A DNA stretch of 44,627 bases. Origin: an uncultured Acetatifactor sp. Its GTDB lineage: Bacteria; Bacillota; Clostridia; Lachnospirales; Lachnospiraceae. A program made the translations under genes and the position numbers. The stretch is from NCBI GenBank assembly GCA_910577035.1, contig CAJTKW010000035.1, forward strand, positions 1 through 44,627, read 5' to 3'. How positions within the stretch are numbered: the stretch's first letter is position 1; each line of letters opens with the position of its first letter. Below the pieces are notes generated by a model, which worked only from the letters and a program-made list of their open reading frames with translations, did no database searches and had not been told where the DNA came from. This document shows, piece after piece, positions 32,280 through 38,552 of the stretch.

Positions 32280-32702
32280 ATGGCCGAGATAGATTTAGGA
32301 AAGGTGACATTTGGGGAAGAAGAGCTCAGGCAGGTAATTGGCCAGATAATGTCTGAGTATAGTTCTAAGAACATAGATGTGTTGGGGAGCTTCAGCGAAA
32401 AGGGTAATCGGGCCAGCAGTAACTATAATATAAGTGTTACATTGCCCTGCAAATATGGTGTATGTTTTCTGGTCGTGATTATTATTACACAAGTGAGCAA
32501 CTATTCTGTGATCGACGCTACAGCAGACGCCGGCGGATTCGGATTGATGCCGCTGTGTGCTGACGCTTTGGCAAAAGTTCTTTGGGGATATAATAGTGAC
32601 ATTTCGCTGCTTGATAAGGGGGCAGAATATTCGGTGACAGTTAATATAGGGCAGACCAATGCAATTTCATTCCGGAGCGGGTTTTTACTCGGTGTGCGAT
32701 AA
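32280..32702 (+). CDS. Tail-tip protein of unknown function
   Basis: This 140-residue protein is mostly beta with a hydrophobic middle (CKYGVCFLVVIIITQVSNYS). AGGAGG (32268-32273) lies 6 bases before ATG 32280, favouring it over ATG 32274. From here to 34776 base composition is clearly more AT-rich than the rest of the late operon. No family was recognised. Confidence 0.6.
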   Translation: MAEIDLGKVTFGEEELRQVIGQIMSEYSSKNIDVLGSFSEKGNRASSNYNISVTLPCKYGVCFLVVIIITQVSNYSVIDATADAGGFGLMPLCADALAKVLWGYNSDISLLDKGAEYSVTVNIGQTNAISFRSGFLLGVR

Positions 32703-32773
32703 TCAAACAGGGCAGCAAAGTTTGCAGATTGCAGATCATGTGAGAGGTTATTAAATAGATACAGGAGGTTTTC

Positions 32774-33574
32774 ATGGCACAGATAGAAATTATTTTAGAG
32801 AAGCAGCTGCTGACAATCCAGAACCGGGAGGTGATCTCTTCCGGGGATATGAACTATGATTCCTGCAAGTTTGATTTTGATGAAGCATGGGCTGGGTACA
32901 TAAAAACGGCCGTATTCTACCAGGACAAAGGCAATGTCCAGTATGCCGTACTGGATAGCAATGATATGTGCATGATCCCGGCTGCAGCAATGGCGCGGGC
33001 GGGCAGGATGTATGTGGGGGTATTCGGCATAAAGGGTACTGCAGTAGTCACCTCAACAGTAGAGACAGTTGACATCAGGGAAGGGGCTATATCAGGAGGG
33101 AATGTTTCGACGGAGCCGACGGATGACGTGTTCCTTGCTATTATAGCGCAGTATCAGCGGATTGCAAGTATGATGGCGCAGTATGAGACTACAGCGAAGC
33201 AGTTCACTACTTTGATGGCGGAACAGAATGAGATTCTGGAGACCCTGGGGGCTTTCGATGTAGTAGATATTATGGATCGTTTGAATCTGATAGAAGAAAA
33301 GATAAACAACTACACTAATCTGGCAGAGGACATTATGGGCCGTGAAATTGTAATAAGGAATGTGCCGATCAAATTTATTAATAAGATATGCCGGGTTGAG
33401 AATGAGGCGTTCACAGAAGCGTCATTATGTGATGTGTATTTTGATGAGTTCTCGTATGAAATAGCGGCAAAGGCGTTGATCCTGCCTGTGTCATACCAGG
33501 GATATATGGAGCTGACAAGTTCAATTGACATTCAGGAGACACTAACGGCAAATATTCTCGTGAGGAGGCATTAA
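32774..33574 (+). CDS. Baseplate upper protein-like (BppU) tail protein
   Basis: The first ~110 residues of this 266-residue protein (SCKFDFDEAWAGYIKTAVFY, then MYVGVFGIKGTAVVTSTVE) match the BppU N-terminal beta domain that docks onto Dit. A helical linker and a small beta C-terminus follow. ACAGGAGGT precedes the ATG. It should carry the receptor-binding protein encoded next. Confidence 0.75.
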   Translation: MAQIEIILEKQLLTIQNREVISSGDMNYDSCKFDFDEAWAGYIKTAVFYQDKGNVQYAVLDSNDMCMIPAAAMARAGRMYVGVFGIKGTAVVTSTVETVDIREGAISGGNVSTEPTDDVFLAIIAQYQRIASMMAQYETTAKQFTTLMAEQNEILETLGAFDVVDIMDRLNLIEEKINNYTNLAEDIMGREIVIRNVPIKFINKICRVENEAFTEASLCDVYFDEFSYEIAAKALILPVSYQGYMELTSSIDIQETLTANILVRRH

Positions 33575-33576
33575 CG

Positions 33577-34776
33577 ATGTTGGGAAAAACTAATATTACA
33601 ACGCTTGCAGAAGGAGTGGTGGTCACCGAAATTGAAGATTTCAATTGGATCAGGATGCAGTCAGGCCTTAATGGAAATTTTGTAAAGGCCATATATGAGA
33701 ACAGCTGCCTGGTAGCCATTACGGCAGATGGAAAAGTGGCATATACCAATGATGGGGAGGCGTGGCAGACCTCAAACCTGAAATATGCGAACTGTAAGCT
33801 GGAAGATATTGACTGGGATGGGAACCAGTTTCTCCTTGTTGGGAGTTATAAAGATACTGTGGAAAGGACGGATGGGACAAGCGGTGAATATGAACTCGGG
33901 TTCATTTCAATGACGGTCGATTTTACATCTTTTGAATACATTGGTGCAGATACTAATGGCATTAACCTGGAAAATAGTTATAACTATTACTCCAAATATT
34001 ATGCGGTTTATCCGGTAAATGGTAAGTTGGTTGTGTTTGCTATGAATAGGTCCAGATTTAATGCAAGTTCAACGAATTCGACCTCTCTTGATATGCTTGT
34101 TGGTGACATGGGTGGTTTATTGCAAAAACATGCTGTGATAGAAAACCGCTATATAGGGGAGATATTTGTGGGCAAGAACTCACAGGGGGTTTTGGTCACA
34201 AATGCCTCAGGCTCTACTGGATATACCTATATGATTGATGGCAACACCCTGATGATAGCAAAAAAGAATGAGGTGTCTGGCATAACGTCTAAATTACCTG
34301 TCTTTGAATGCAAAGATGAATTATATTATACAGCCGTGAGTGATTCCCTTACTTACAGATTTGTCAAGGTGCGTCCTTCTGGTGAGGAGATACTGATGAG
34401 TACTGATATTAATTATGGTTTCGTGGATGGGGTGTATTTTAACAAGTGTAGAATTTTTATTAATAACCATGAGATGCTGATTCTTAGGAAATCGGAAAAC
34501 GTTGCAGACAAGTCATTGGAAGATTTAATCGAAATCGCCCCGGAAAATACAATGACCTTTATTACAAAGGCATTCGGCCAGATTTTTGCTTTTGGAAACC
34601 GGGGGCTGGTGTTAAGATCCAGCACAGATGGCAGCAGTGAGGAAACACTTTTACTTCAGGCAATATCTGGTAAAAAGGCCTTATTGGAGGCAAAGATATA
34701 TACAAACCAGTTATATGAGCAGTTGGCGGCCCGAATAGCAGCACTGGAAACAGGGGTAACGAGGGAGACAGAATAG
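33577..34776 (+). CDS. Putative receptor-binding tail protein
   Basis: This 399-residue beta-rich protein has repeated blades such as LVAITADGKVAYTNDGEAWQ, FLLVGSYKDT and QIFAFGNRGLVLRSSTDGS, like sialidase/propeller tail proteins. It ends in a C-terminal trimer-type coiled coil (YTNQLYEQLAARIAALETGV). It is the last gene of the element and AT-rich. It starts two bases after the BppU-like stop. Host recognition is inferred from position and fold. Confidence 0.7.
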   Translation: MLGKTNITTLAEGVVVTEIEDFNWIRMQSGLNGNFVKAIYENSCLVAITADGKVAYTNDGEAWQTSNLKYANCKLEDIDWDGNQFLLVGSYKDTVERTDGTSGEYELGFISMTVDFTSFEYIGADTNGINLENSYNYYSKYYAVYPVNGKLVVFAMNRSRFNASSTNSTSLDMLVGDMGGLLQKHAVIENRYIGEIFVGKNSQGVLVTNASGSTGYTYMIDGNTLMIAKKNEVSGITSKLPVFECKDELYYTAVSDSLTYRFVKVRPSGEEILMSTDINYGFVDGVYFNKCRIFINNHEMLILRKSENVADKSLEDLIEIAPENTMTFITKAFGQIFAFGNRGLVLRSSTDGSSEETLLLQAISGKKALLEAKIYTNQLYEQLAARIAALETGVTRETE

Positions 34777-34777
34777 A

Positions 34778-34817
34778 AAATCTGTGTTGGACTTTAAAAA
34801 ATGTTCAACATAGATTT
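34778..34817. terminator. Hairpin at the end of the Mu-like late operon
   Basis: AAATCTGTGTTG pairs with CAACATAGATTT (one G-T pair) around a 16-base loop, directly after the last stop codon. The T tract after it is weak, but position supports a terminator. Confidence 0.5.
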
Positions 34818-34900
34818 AAAAATTCTTTAAATGGAGTTTTACAGGACTTTTAAAAAGGAAAATGGATAATTTTAAATGAATTTGTAACGTACAAAGAGTT

Positions 34901-34916
34901 TTGACATTCTTAGTGA
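34901..34916 (+). promoter_or_regulatory. Transposase-binding site R2 (inner)
   Basis: TTGACATTCTTAGTGA is the exact inverse of L1. It starts 22 bp from the start of the outer right site, matching the 22-bp spacing of Mu right-end sites. Confidence 0.82.
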
Positions 34917-34922
34917 GGAAAT

Positions 34923-34938
34923 TTGACATTCTTGCTGC
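34923..34938 (+). promoter_or_regulatory. Transposase-binding site R1 (terminal)
   Basis: TTGACATTCTTGCTGC ends 9 bp inside the right tip, the same distance as L1 from the left tip. Both right sites point the same way. Confidence 0.82.
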
Positions 34939-34947
34939 CAGCTTACA

Positions 34948-34952
34948 TTTGC
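34948..34952. repeat. Target-site duplication TTTGC, right copy
   Basis: TTTGC directly follows the terminal ACA and matches 3510-3514. Confidence 0.92.
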
Positions 34953-35142
34953 TATGAATGATAGAGGGAAGTGCAGCATATTGGGCAGCGGGATGTGCCA
35001 GGGAAAGTCCTGCGGGTTCCATAAGACGAAGGAGGAACAGGAACGGTCTTTGGAGAAGGCGAAGGAACGGTTAAGGAGCCTGCCGGAGCATCAGCAGGAT
35101 GCCATAGCGGATAAGTATTACGGCGGAGTGAGGCGGTGGTAG
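34953..35142 (+). pseudogene. 3' part of the split small Cys-rich phage gene
   Basis: These 190 bases complete the frame begun at 3501. The restored protein is 67 residues, with cysteines at 3, 12, 20 and 26 (CSILGSGMCQGKSCGFHKT) and a helical tail ending GGVRRW. Proteins of this plan are common just before HNH endonuclease genes in clostridial phages and probably bind zinc. In its present state only an internal ATG at 34954 could be used, which lacks a ribosome site and the first cysteine. The product is therefore probably lost. Confidence 0.88.
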
Positions 35143-35144
35143 TC

Positions 35145-35498
35145 ATGCCGAGAAGACCGAAGAAGCCGTGCAAGCATCCGGGATGCCCAGAGCTGGCGGA
35201 CGGGGATTTCTGTGAGGAACATGCGGCACTGCACAGGGCTGACCGTGTGGACGCTTCCGAGCGTGGGTATGACGGCAGGTGGCGGAAGGCGAGAAAAAAT
35301 TTTTTGAAACGGCATCCGCTGTGTGAGAAGTGTAAGGAGAAAGGGAAGTTTGTGAAGGCGGAGGTGGTTGACCATATCGTGCCGCATAGAGGGGATGAGA
35401 AGCTGTTCTGGGATGAATCGAACTGGCAGGCACTTTGTAAGAGCTGCCATGACAGTAAGACTATGACTGAGGACAGGTATCAGGAATACAGATACTGA
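35145..35498 (+). CDS. HNH endonuclease of the resident phage
   Basis: This 117-residue protein has two zinc-knuckle parts (CKHPGCPELADGDFCEEH and CEKCKEKGKFV). The HNH core is VVDHIVPHRGDEKLFWDESN then WQALCKSCHDSKT. ATG 35145 was chosen over GTG 35136, as the product MPRRPKKPCKHPGC is the normal opening. HNH proteins beside terminase genes help cut cos sites in HK97-like phages, in line with the P27-type terminase at 40386 and the candidate cos below. Confidence 0.9.
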   Translation: MPRRPKKPCKHPGCPELADGDFCEEHAALHRADRVDASERGYDGRWRKARKNFLKRHPLCEKCKEKGKFVKAEVVDHIVPHRGDEKLFWDESNWQALCKSCHDSKTMTEDRYQEYRY

Positions 35499-35500
35499 CA

Positions 35501-35535
35501 GCAAAAAGGCCCTGGGAGATTCCAAGGCTTTTTGC
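35501..35535. terminator. Bidirectional terminator between HNH and the SymE-like gene
   Basis: GCAAAAAGGCC pairs with GGCTTTTTGC with one bulged G. T-rich sequence follows on the plus strand and, on the minus strand, within the stem. It serves two convergent genes. Confidence 0.7.
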
Positions 35536-35553
35536 AGTGTTTTTGAATGCAGG

Positions 35554-35772
35554 TTAAGCGGGACATTCCGATTCCGGCGGCGCGGGATGGATGTGTATGG
35601 AGCCTTCTTCATAGTCCACCTGCAGGCGGTCCCCGATGTGGAAGCCGAGGGATTCCAGCCAGTTTCCTTCTATCTGGATTTTCGGTGTTCGGATGTATTT
35701 GGTGTCGTCAAAAGGGTTTTTGGGATAGGTAAGACGTGAGGAAGTGATTACTTTGATCAGCTTTGATTTCAT
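35554..35772 (-). CDS. SymE-like (AbrB-fold) small protein
   Basis: This 72-residue protein has the SymE/SpoVT-AbrB pattern KIQIEGNWLESLGFHIGDRL followed by a short beta end (GSIHIHPAPP). On the minus strand AGGAGG lies 9 bases before ATG 35772 but only 3 before the upstream ATG, which favours the shorter form. SymE of E. coli is a type I toxin controlled by an antisense RNA; here the orientation against the late operon fits a moron gene expressed in the lysogen. Toxin activity is not shown. Confidence 0.7.
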   Translation of the reverse strand: MKSKLIKVITSSRLTYPKNPFDDTKYIRTPKIQIEGNWLESLGFHIGDRLQVDYEEGSIHIHPAPPESECPA

Positions 35773-35954
35773 AGACATGTGCCTCCTTTGGATTTGGTGT
35801 GGTGCTGACTATTATTTTACCGGGGAACCGTGTGGATCTCCAGTAAAATTTGGCCGGTGATCTTCACAAAGATTTTTTCCGTGAGCTGTAGGTTCTGCCG
35901 GGAGCCGGAGGGGAGGGGCAGTGTGAATCTCCAGAAGCCGTCCCCCTGGACACC

Positions 35955-36007
35955 GCCGCCCCCTCAAACGTGAATTTTCGCAGAAATTGGCAGGGGGGAT
36001 AGGCGGC
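35955..36007. other. Candidate cos (packaging) site
   Basis: GCCGCCCCCT (35955-35964) mirrors AGGGGGG-ATA-GGCGGC (35992-36007), with AATTTT/AGAAATT symmetry between. A C-run/G-run pair of this sort between an HNH gene and the terminase genes is the usual place for cos in HK97-type Firmicute phages. The cut points cannot be read from sequence. Confidence 0.5.
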
Positions 36008-36026
36008 ACATTACCCCGGTATACAT

Positions 36027-36093
36027 AAATGCGGGATTTATAAGGATTTCCGGGGGTGGAGCGGTTCCGGGAGCCTTTGTAAATCCTGCATTT
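36027..36093. repeat. Long imperfect inverted repeat
   Basis: The arm at 36027-36045 (AAATGCGGGATTTATAAGG) is matched inversely by 36074-36093 (CCTTTGTAAATCCTGCATTT) with few mismatches. It lies just downstream of the cos candidate and 60 bp before the next start codon. Confidence 0.65.
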
Positions 36094-36155
36094 TGGGGCT
36101 GAAAAACTATCAGAAAAGGGTGGTTTTTTGGCTCTTTTTATTTGGGGGTGAAGGT

Positions 36156-36359
36156 ATGACGAAGGAACAGGCGGAGCGGATCAGGGAGCTTCGGATGCAG
36201 GGGAAGGGCTATAAGGCCGTGGCCTCTGCCTTGGGACTGTCCCGTGACATTGTGAGGAATTACTGTAAGGTGAACGGGATGGAAGGCTATGGGGAGGCTG
36301 TGAAGCTGAACCTGGAGAAAGAGATGGCGGAGAAGAGTGCCGCCATGCCGGGTGCGTGA
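36156..36359 (+). CDS. Small HTH (Hin/sigma-like) protein
   Basis: This 67-residue protein is a helix-turn-helix (IRELRMQGKGYKAVASALGL, then SRDIVRNYCKVNG) of the type common in clostridial phages, where a C-terminal CxxC tail usually follows. That tail is missing here, and the frame ends inside the start of the next gene, which suggests truncation when the cassette was acquired. GGGGGTGAAGG precedes ATG 36156. Confidence 0.65.
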   Translation: MTKEQAERIRELRMQGKGYKAVASALGLSRDIVRNYCKVNGMEGYGEAVKLNLEKEMAEKSAAMPGA

Positions 36360-37143
36360 GGACGGCGGAAAGGAAAAGCTGTATGCGGCTTCGCTGTCCG
36401 GCGGGAAGGATTCCACGGCTATGGTTCTGCGGTTGGTGGAGGAAGGCTGGCCTTTGGACTTTGTGATGTTTTGTGACACGGGGCTGGAATTTCCCCAGAT
36501 GTATGAGCATGTGGGGAGGCTGGAAAAGGAGCTGCCGGTCCCGGTGGTGCGACTGAAAGCGGAAAAGGATTTTGAGTATTATTTTTTACACTATACGCCG
36601 GAGCGGAAGGACCCGGATTCTCCCTATGCGGGTAAGCCGGGGATGAGCTGGGCGGGGCCTAAGAACCGGTGGTGTACTTCTATGTTGAAGACGGCGGTGA
36701 TCAATAAATACCTTTCGGGGCTGCGGAAGCGGTATGAGATTGTGCAGTATATCGGCATTGCGGCAGATGAGCCCCAGAGGGTGAAGGAATACCGGTATCC
36801 CCTGGTGGAGTGGGGGATGACGGAGAAGGACTGTCTGGCTTACTGCTATGAGCGGGGGTATGACTGGGGCGGGCTGTACCGGCTGTTTGACCGGGTGTCT
36901 TGCTGGTGCTGCCCCCTGCAGGGGCTGGAGGAACTGCGGACGCTGCGCCGGGAGTTTCCGGAGCTGTGGGAGCGGCTTCTGGAATGGGAAGCGCAGACAT
37001 GGCGGAATTTCCGGAAGGATTTTTCTGTGGAGGAACTGGAGACCAGGTTTCGGTTTGAGGAAGAGCGGGTGCGGGAGGGAAAGCGTATCCGGGGGAAGGA
37101 ATTTTTCCGGGAACTGCGGGAGCGGATTAGGGAGCATGGGTGA
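36352..37143 (+). CDS. PAPS-reductase-like (PP-loop) phage protein
   Basis: This ~263-residue protein has the PP-loop SLSGGKDSTAM near residue 20, the GPKNRWCTSMLKT cysteine segment, and RVSCWCCPLQGLEEL near the end. It belongs to the phosphoadenosine phosphosulfate reductase family seen in many phages and in DNA phosphorothioation (DndC-like) systems. The start is uncertain: GTG 36352 or GTG 36337, both overlapping the HTH gene. It leads a cassette with a radical SAM protein and a C5 methyltransferase, suggesting a role in modifying DNA or nucleotides; no sulfur-transfer partner genes (DndD/E) are present. Confidence 0.82.
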   Translation: MREDGGKEKLYAASLSGGKDSTAMVLRLVEEGWPLDFVMFCDTGLEFPQMYEHVGRLEKELPVPVVRLKAEKDFEYYFLHYTPERKDPDSPYAGKPGMSWAGPKNRWCTSMLKTAVINKYLSGLRKRYEIVQYIGIAADEPQRVKEYRYPLVEWGMTEKDCLAYCYERGYDWGGLYRLFDRVSCWCCPLQGLEELRTLRREFPELWERLLEWEAQTWRNFRKDFSVEELETRFRFEEERVREGKRIRGKEFFRELRERIREHG

Positions 37144-37146
37144 TTC

Positions 37147-37314
37147 ATGCTTTGGATTATATGGATAATGTGGCTGTGGGAGAAGCTGTGGGCAGCAGGT
37201 CTTTTGGTTGAGCCGGGGACGGCTGTAGGCAGTGTTATTCTTACAGGTAGAGAGCCAGACGGACATGCTGGCATGTCTATTTGGAGACTGCTGCGAGGGA
37301 AAAATACCTTGTAG
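37147..37314 (+). CDS. Possible 55-residue membrane-active protein
   Basis: An ATG three bases after the previous stop opens a 55-codon frame with a Trp/Ile-rich hydrophobic start (MLWIIWIMWLWEKLW). There is no clear ribosome site, and other frames are also open in this 270-bp gap. A second tiny frame beginning MCCQCGADF (37346) runs into the radical SAM start. Neither is recognised. Confidence 0.25.
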   Translation: MLWIIWIMWLWEKLWAAGLLVEPGTAVGSVILTGREPDGHAGMSIWRLLRGKNTL

Positions 37315-37413
37315 CCTGCTATGGGGTATTTGGATTTGGTTTGATGTGCTGCCAGTGCGGGGCGGATTTTTCCGTGGGCATGGCGGCGGTATCTGCGGAA
37401 GGGGAGGTGCAGG

Positions 37414-38550
37414 ATGGAACGGGTTGCGGTGATTGATGCGGATTTGATTGGAAGGAGGAAGCACAGGTTCCCGAACCTTGCCTGCATGAAGCTGTCGGGA
37501 TACCACAAGGGGCGCGGGGATGATGTGGCGCTGAAAACGGATTATGAGGGGCTGGACGGGTTTGACCGGGTGTATGTGTCGAAGGTGTTCACGGATACGG
37601 AAGTGCCGGAGGGTGTCCTTGGGATGGGGAATGTGTCTTACGGAGGGACGGGGTTCTTTTATGATAGGGCGCCGTCTCTGCCGGAGGAAGTGGAACATTG
37701 TATGCCGGACTATCATCTGTACGACGGGTGGGTACAGGGGAGGCTGGATGCCGGGGCGAAGCGGAGTGATTTTCAGTTTTATCTGGATTATTCTATCGGG
37801 TTCCTCACAAGGGGGTGTTTCCGGAAGTGTGCGTTCTGTGTGAACAGGAATTATGACCGGGTGTGTATGCACAGCCCTTTGGAGGAGTTCCTGGACCCAG
37901 AGCGGAGGAAGGTGTGCCTGCTGGATGACAATTTTCTGGGGCATCCCCGTTGGAAGGAGATGCTGGACGCATTAAAGCGGACGGGGAAGCCTTTTCAGTT
38001 CCGGCAGGGGCTGGACGAGCGGCTTCTGGATGACGGGAAGTGCCGGGAGCTGTTTTCCAGCCGTTATGACGGGAATTATACGTTTGCCTTTGATGACGTG
38101 GGGGACGCTGGGCTGATTGAAAGGAAGCTCATTCTGGTAAGGAAGCATACGGACGTGCGCCTGCGGTTTTACTGTTTCTGTGGGTTTGACCGGGCGGACG
38201 CGTGGGACGGGGATTTCTGGGCGGATGATGTTTTCGGACTGCTGAAACGGGTGGAGATTTTGATGAAATATAAGTGTCTGCCTTATGTGATGAGGTATGG
38301 GCGGTACAGGGAGAGTCCGTTCAGGGGGATGTATGTGACCATTGCGAGGTGGGCGAACCAGCCGGGGCTTTTTTATAAAAAGAGCCTGCGGGAGTTTGGG
38401 GAGATGAATGGCAGGCAGAGCGCCTGTTTTAAATATCTGGAGGATTTTGAGCGGCGGTTTCCGGAGGCCGCTTATTTTTATGACCTGAAATTTGGGGAAA
38501 TGGGTGCTGATGGGATGGGCACCGGCGGAAAAAGCGGGGAGGTGGTCTGA
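37414..38550 (+). CDS. Phage radical SAM protein
   Basis: This 378-residue protein has the canonical cluster motif CFRKCAFC (C135, C139, C142), preceded by a B12-binding-like N-terminal region (VIDADLIGRRKHRFPNLACM, then SKVFTDTE). The C-terminal half has conserved aromatic residues but no known accessory domain. GGGGAGGTGCAGG precedes the ATG. Radical SAM genes of this size occur in gut Firmicute phages beside methyltransferase and terminase genes. The substrate is unknown; modification of phage DNA bases or nucleotides is a plausible inference from its neighbours. Confidence 0.82.
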   Translation: MERVAVIDADLIGRRKHRFPNLACMKLSGYHKGRGDDVALKTDYEGLDGFDRVYVSKVFTDTEVPEGVLGMGNVSYGGTGFFYDRAPSLPEEVEHCMPDYHLYDGWVQGRLDAGAKRSDFQFYLDYSIGFLTRGCFRKCAFCVNRNYDRVCMHSPLEEFLDPERRKVCLLDDNFLGHPRWKEMLDALKRTGKPFQFRQGLDERLLDDGKCRELFSSRYDGNYTFAFDDVGDAGLIERKLILVRKHTDVRLRFYCFCGFDRADAWDGDFWADDVFGLLKRVEILMKYKCLPYVMRYGRYRESPFRGMYVTIARWANQPGLFYKKSLREFGEMNGRQSACFKYLEDFERRFPEAAYFYDLKFGEMGADGMGTGGKSGEVV

Positions 38551-38552
38551 CC

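Larger units (their letters stand above)
3515..34947 (+). mobile_element. Complete Mu-like transposable siphovirus prophage
   Basis: The element is 31,433 bp, starts TGTGG, ends TTACA, and is bounded by TTTGC direct repeats. Its last transposase-binding site lies 9 bp from each tip, and the AAGAATGTCAA core aligns in register between left tip and inverted right tip. Gene order follows Mu: repressor on the minus strand, transposase, MuB, Gam, gp16, Mor, lysis, gp27, terminase, portal, MuF, scaffold, capsid. The tail module is of the non-contractile type (TP901 tape measure, Dit, Tal). All morphogenesis classes expected are present, with one early gene frameshifted, so the phage may still be active. 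Confidence 0.95.
35773..36155. other. Intergenic region with cos candidate and long inverted repeat
   Basis: This 383-bp region separates the SymE-like gene from the cargo cassette. It holds the upstream region of the minus-strand gene (with ATTTTAC/GTAAAAT inverted arms), the GC-rich cos candidate and the 36027-36093 inverted repeat. No convincing gene is present. Confidence 0.7.

Noticed and set aside
34778..34947. A mom-type DNA modification gene at the right end of the Mu-like phage
   Set aside because: Only a hairpin and the two transposase sites lie between the last tail gene and the tip, with no room for a gene.
37232..37432. 66-codon frame in the gap before the radical SAM gene
   Set aside because: Gly/Trp-rich composition and no ribosome site; it runs into the radical SAM gene in another frame.
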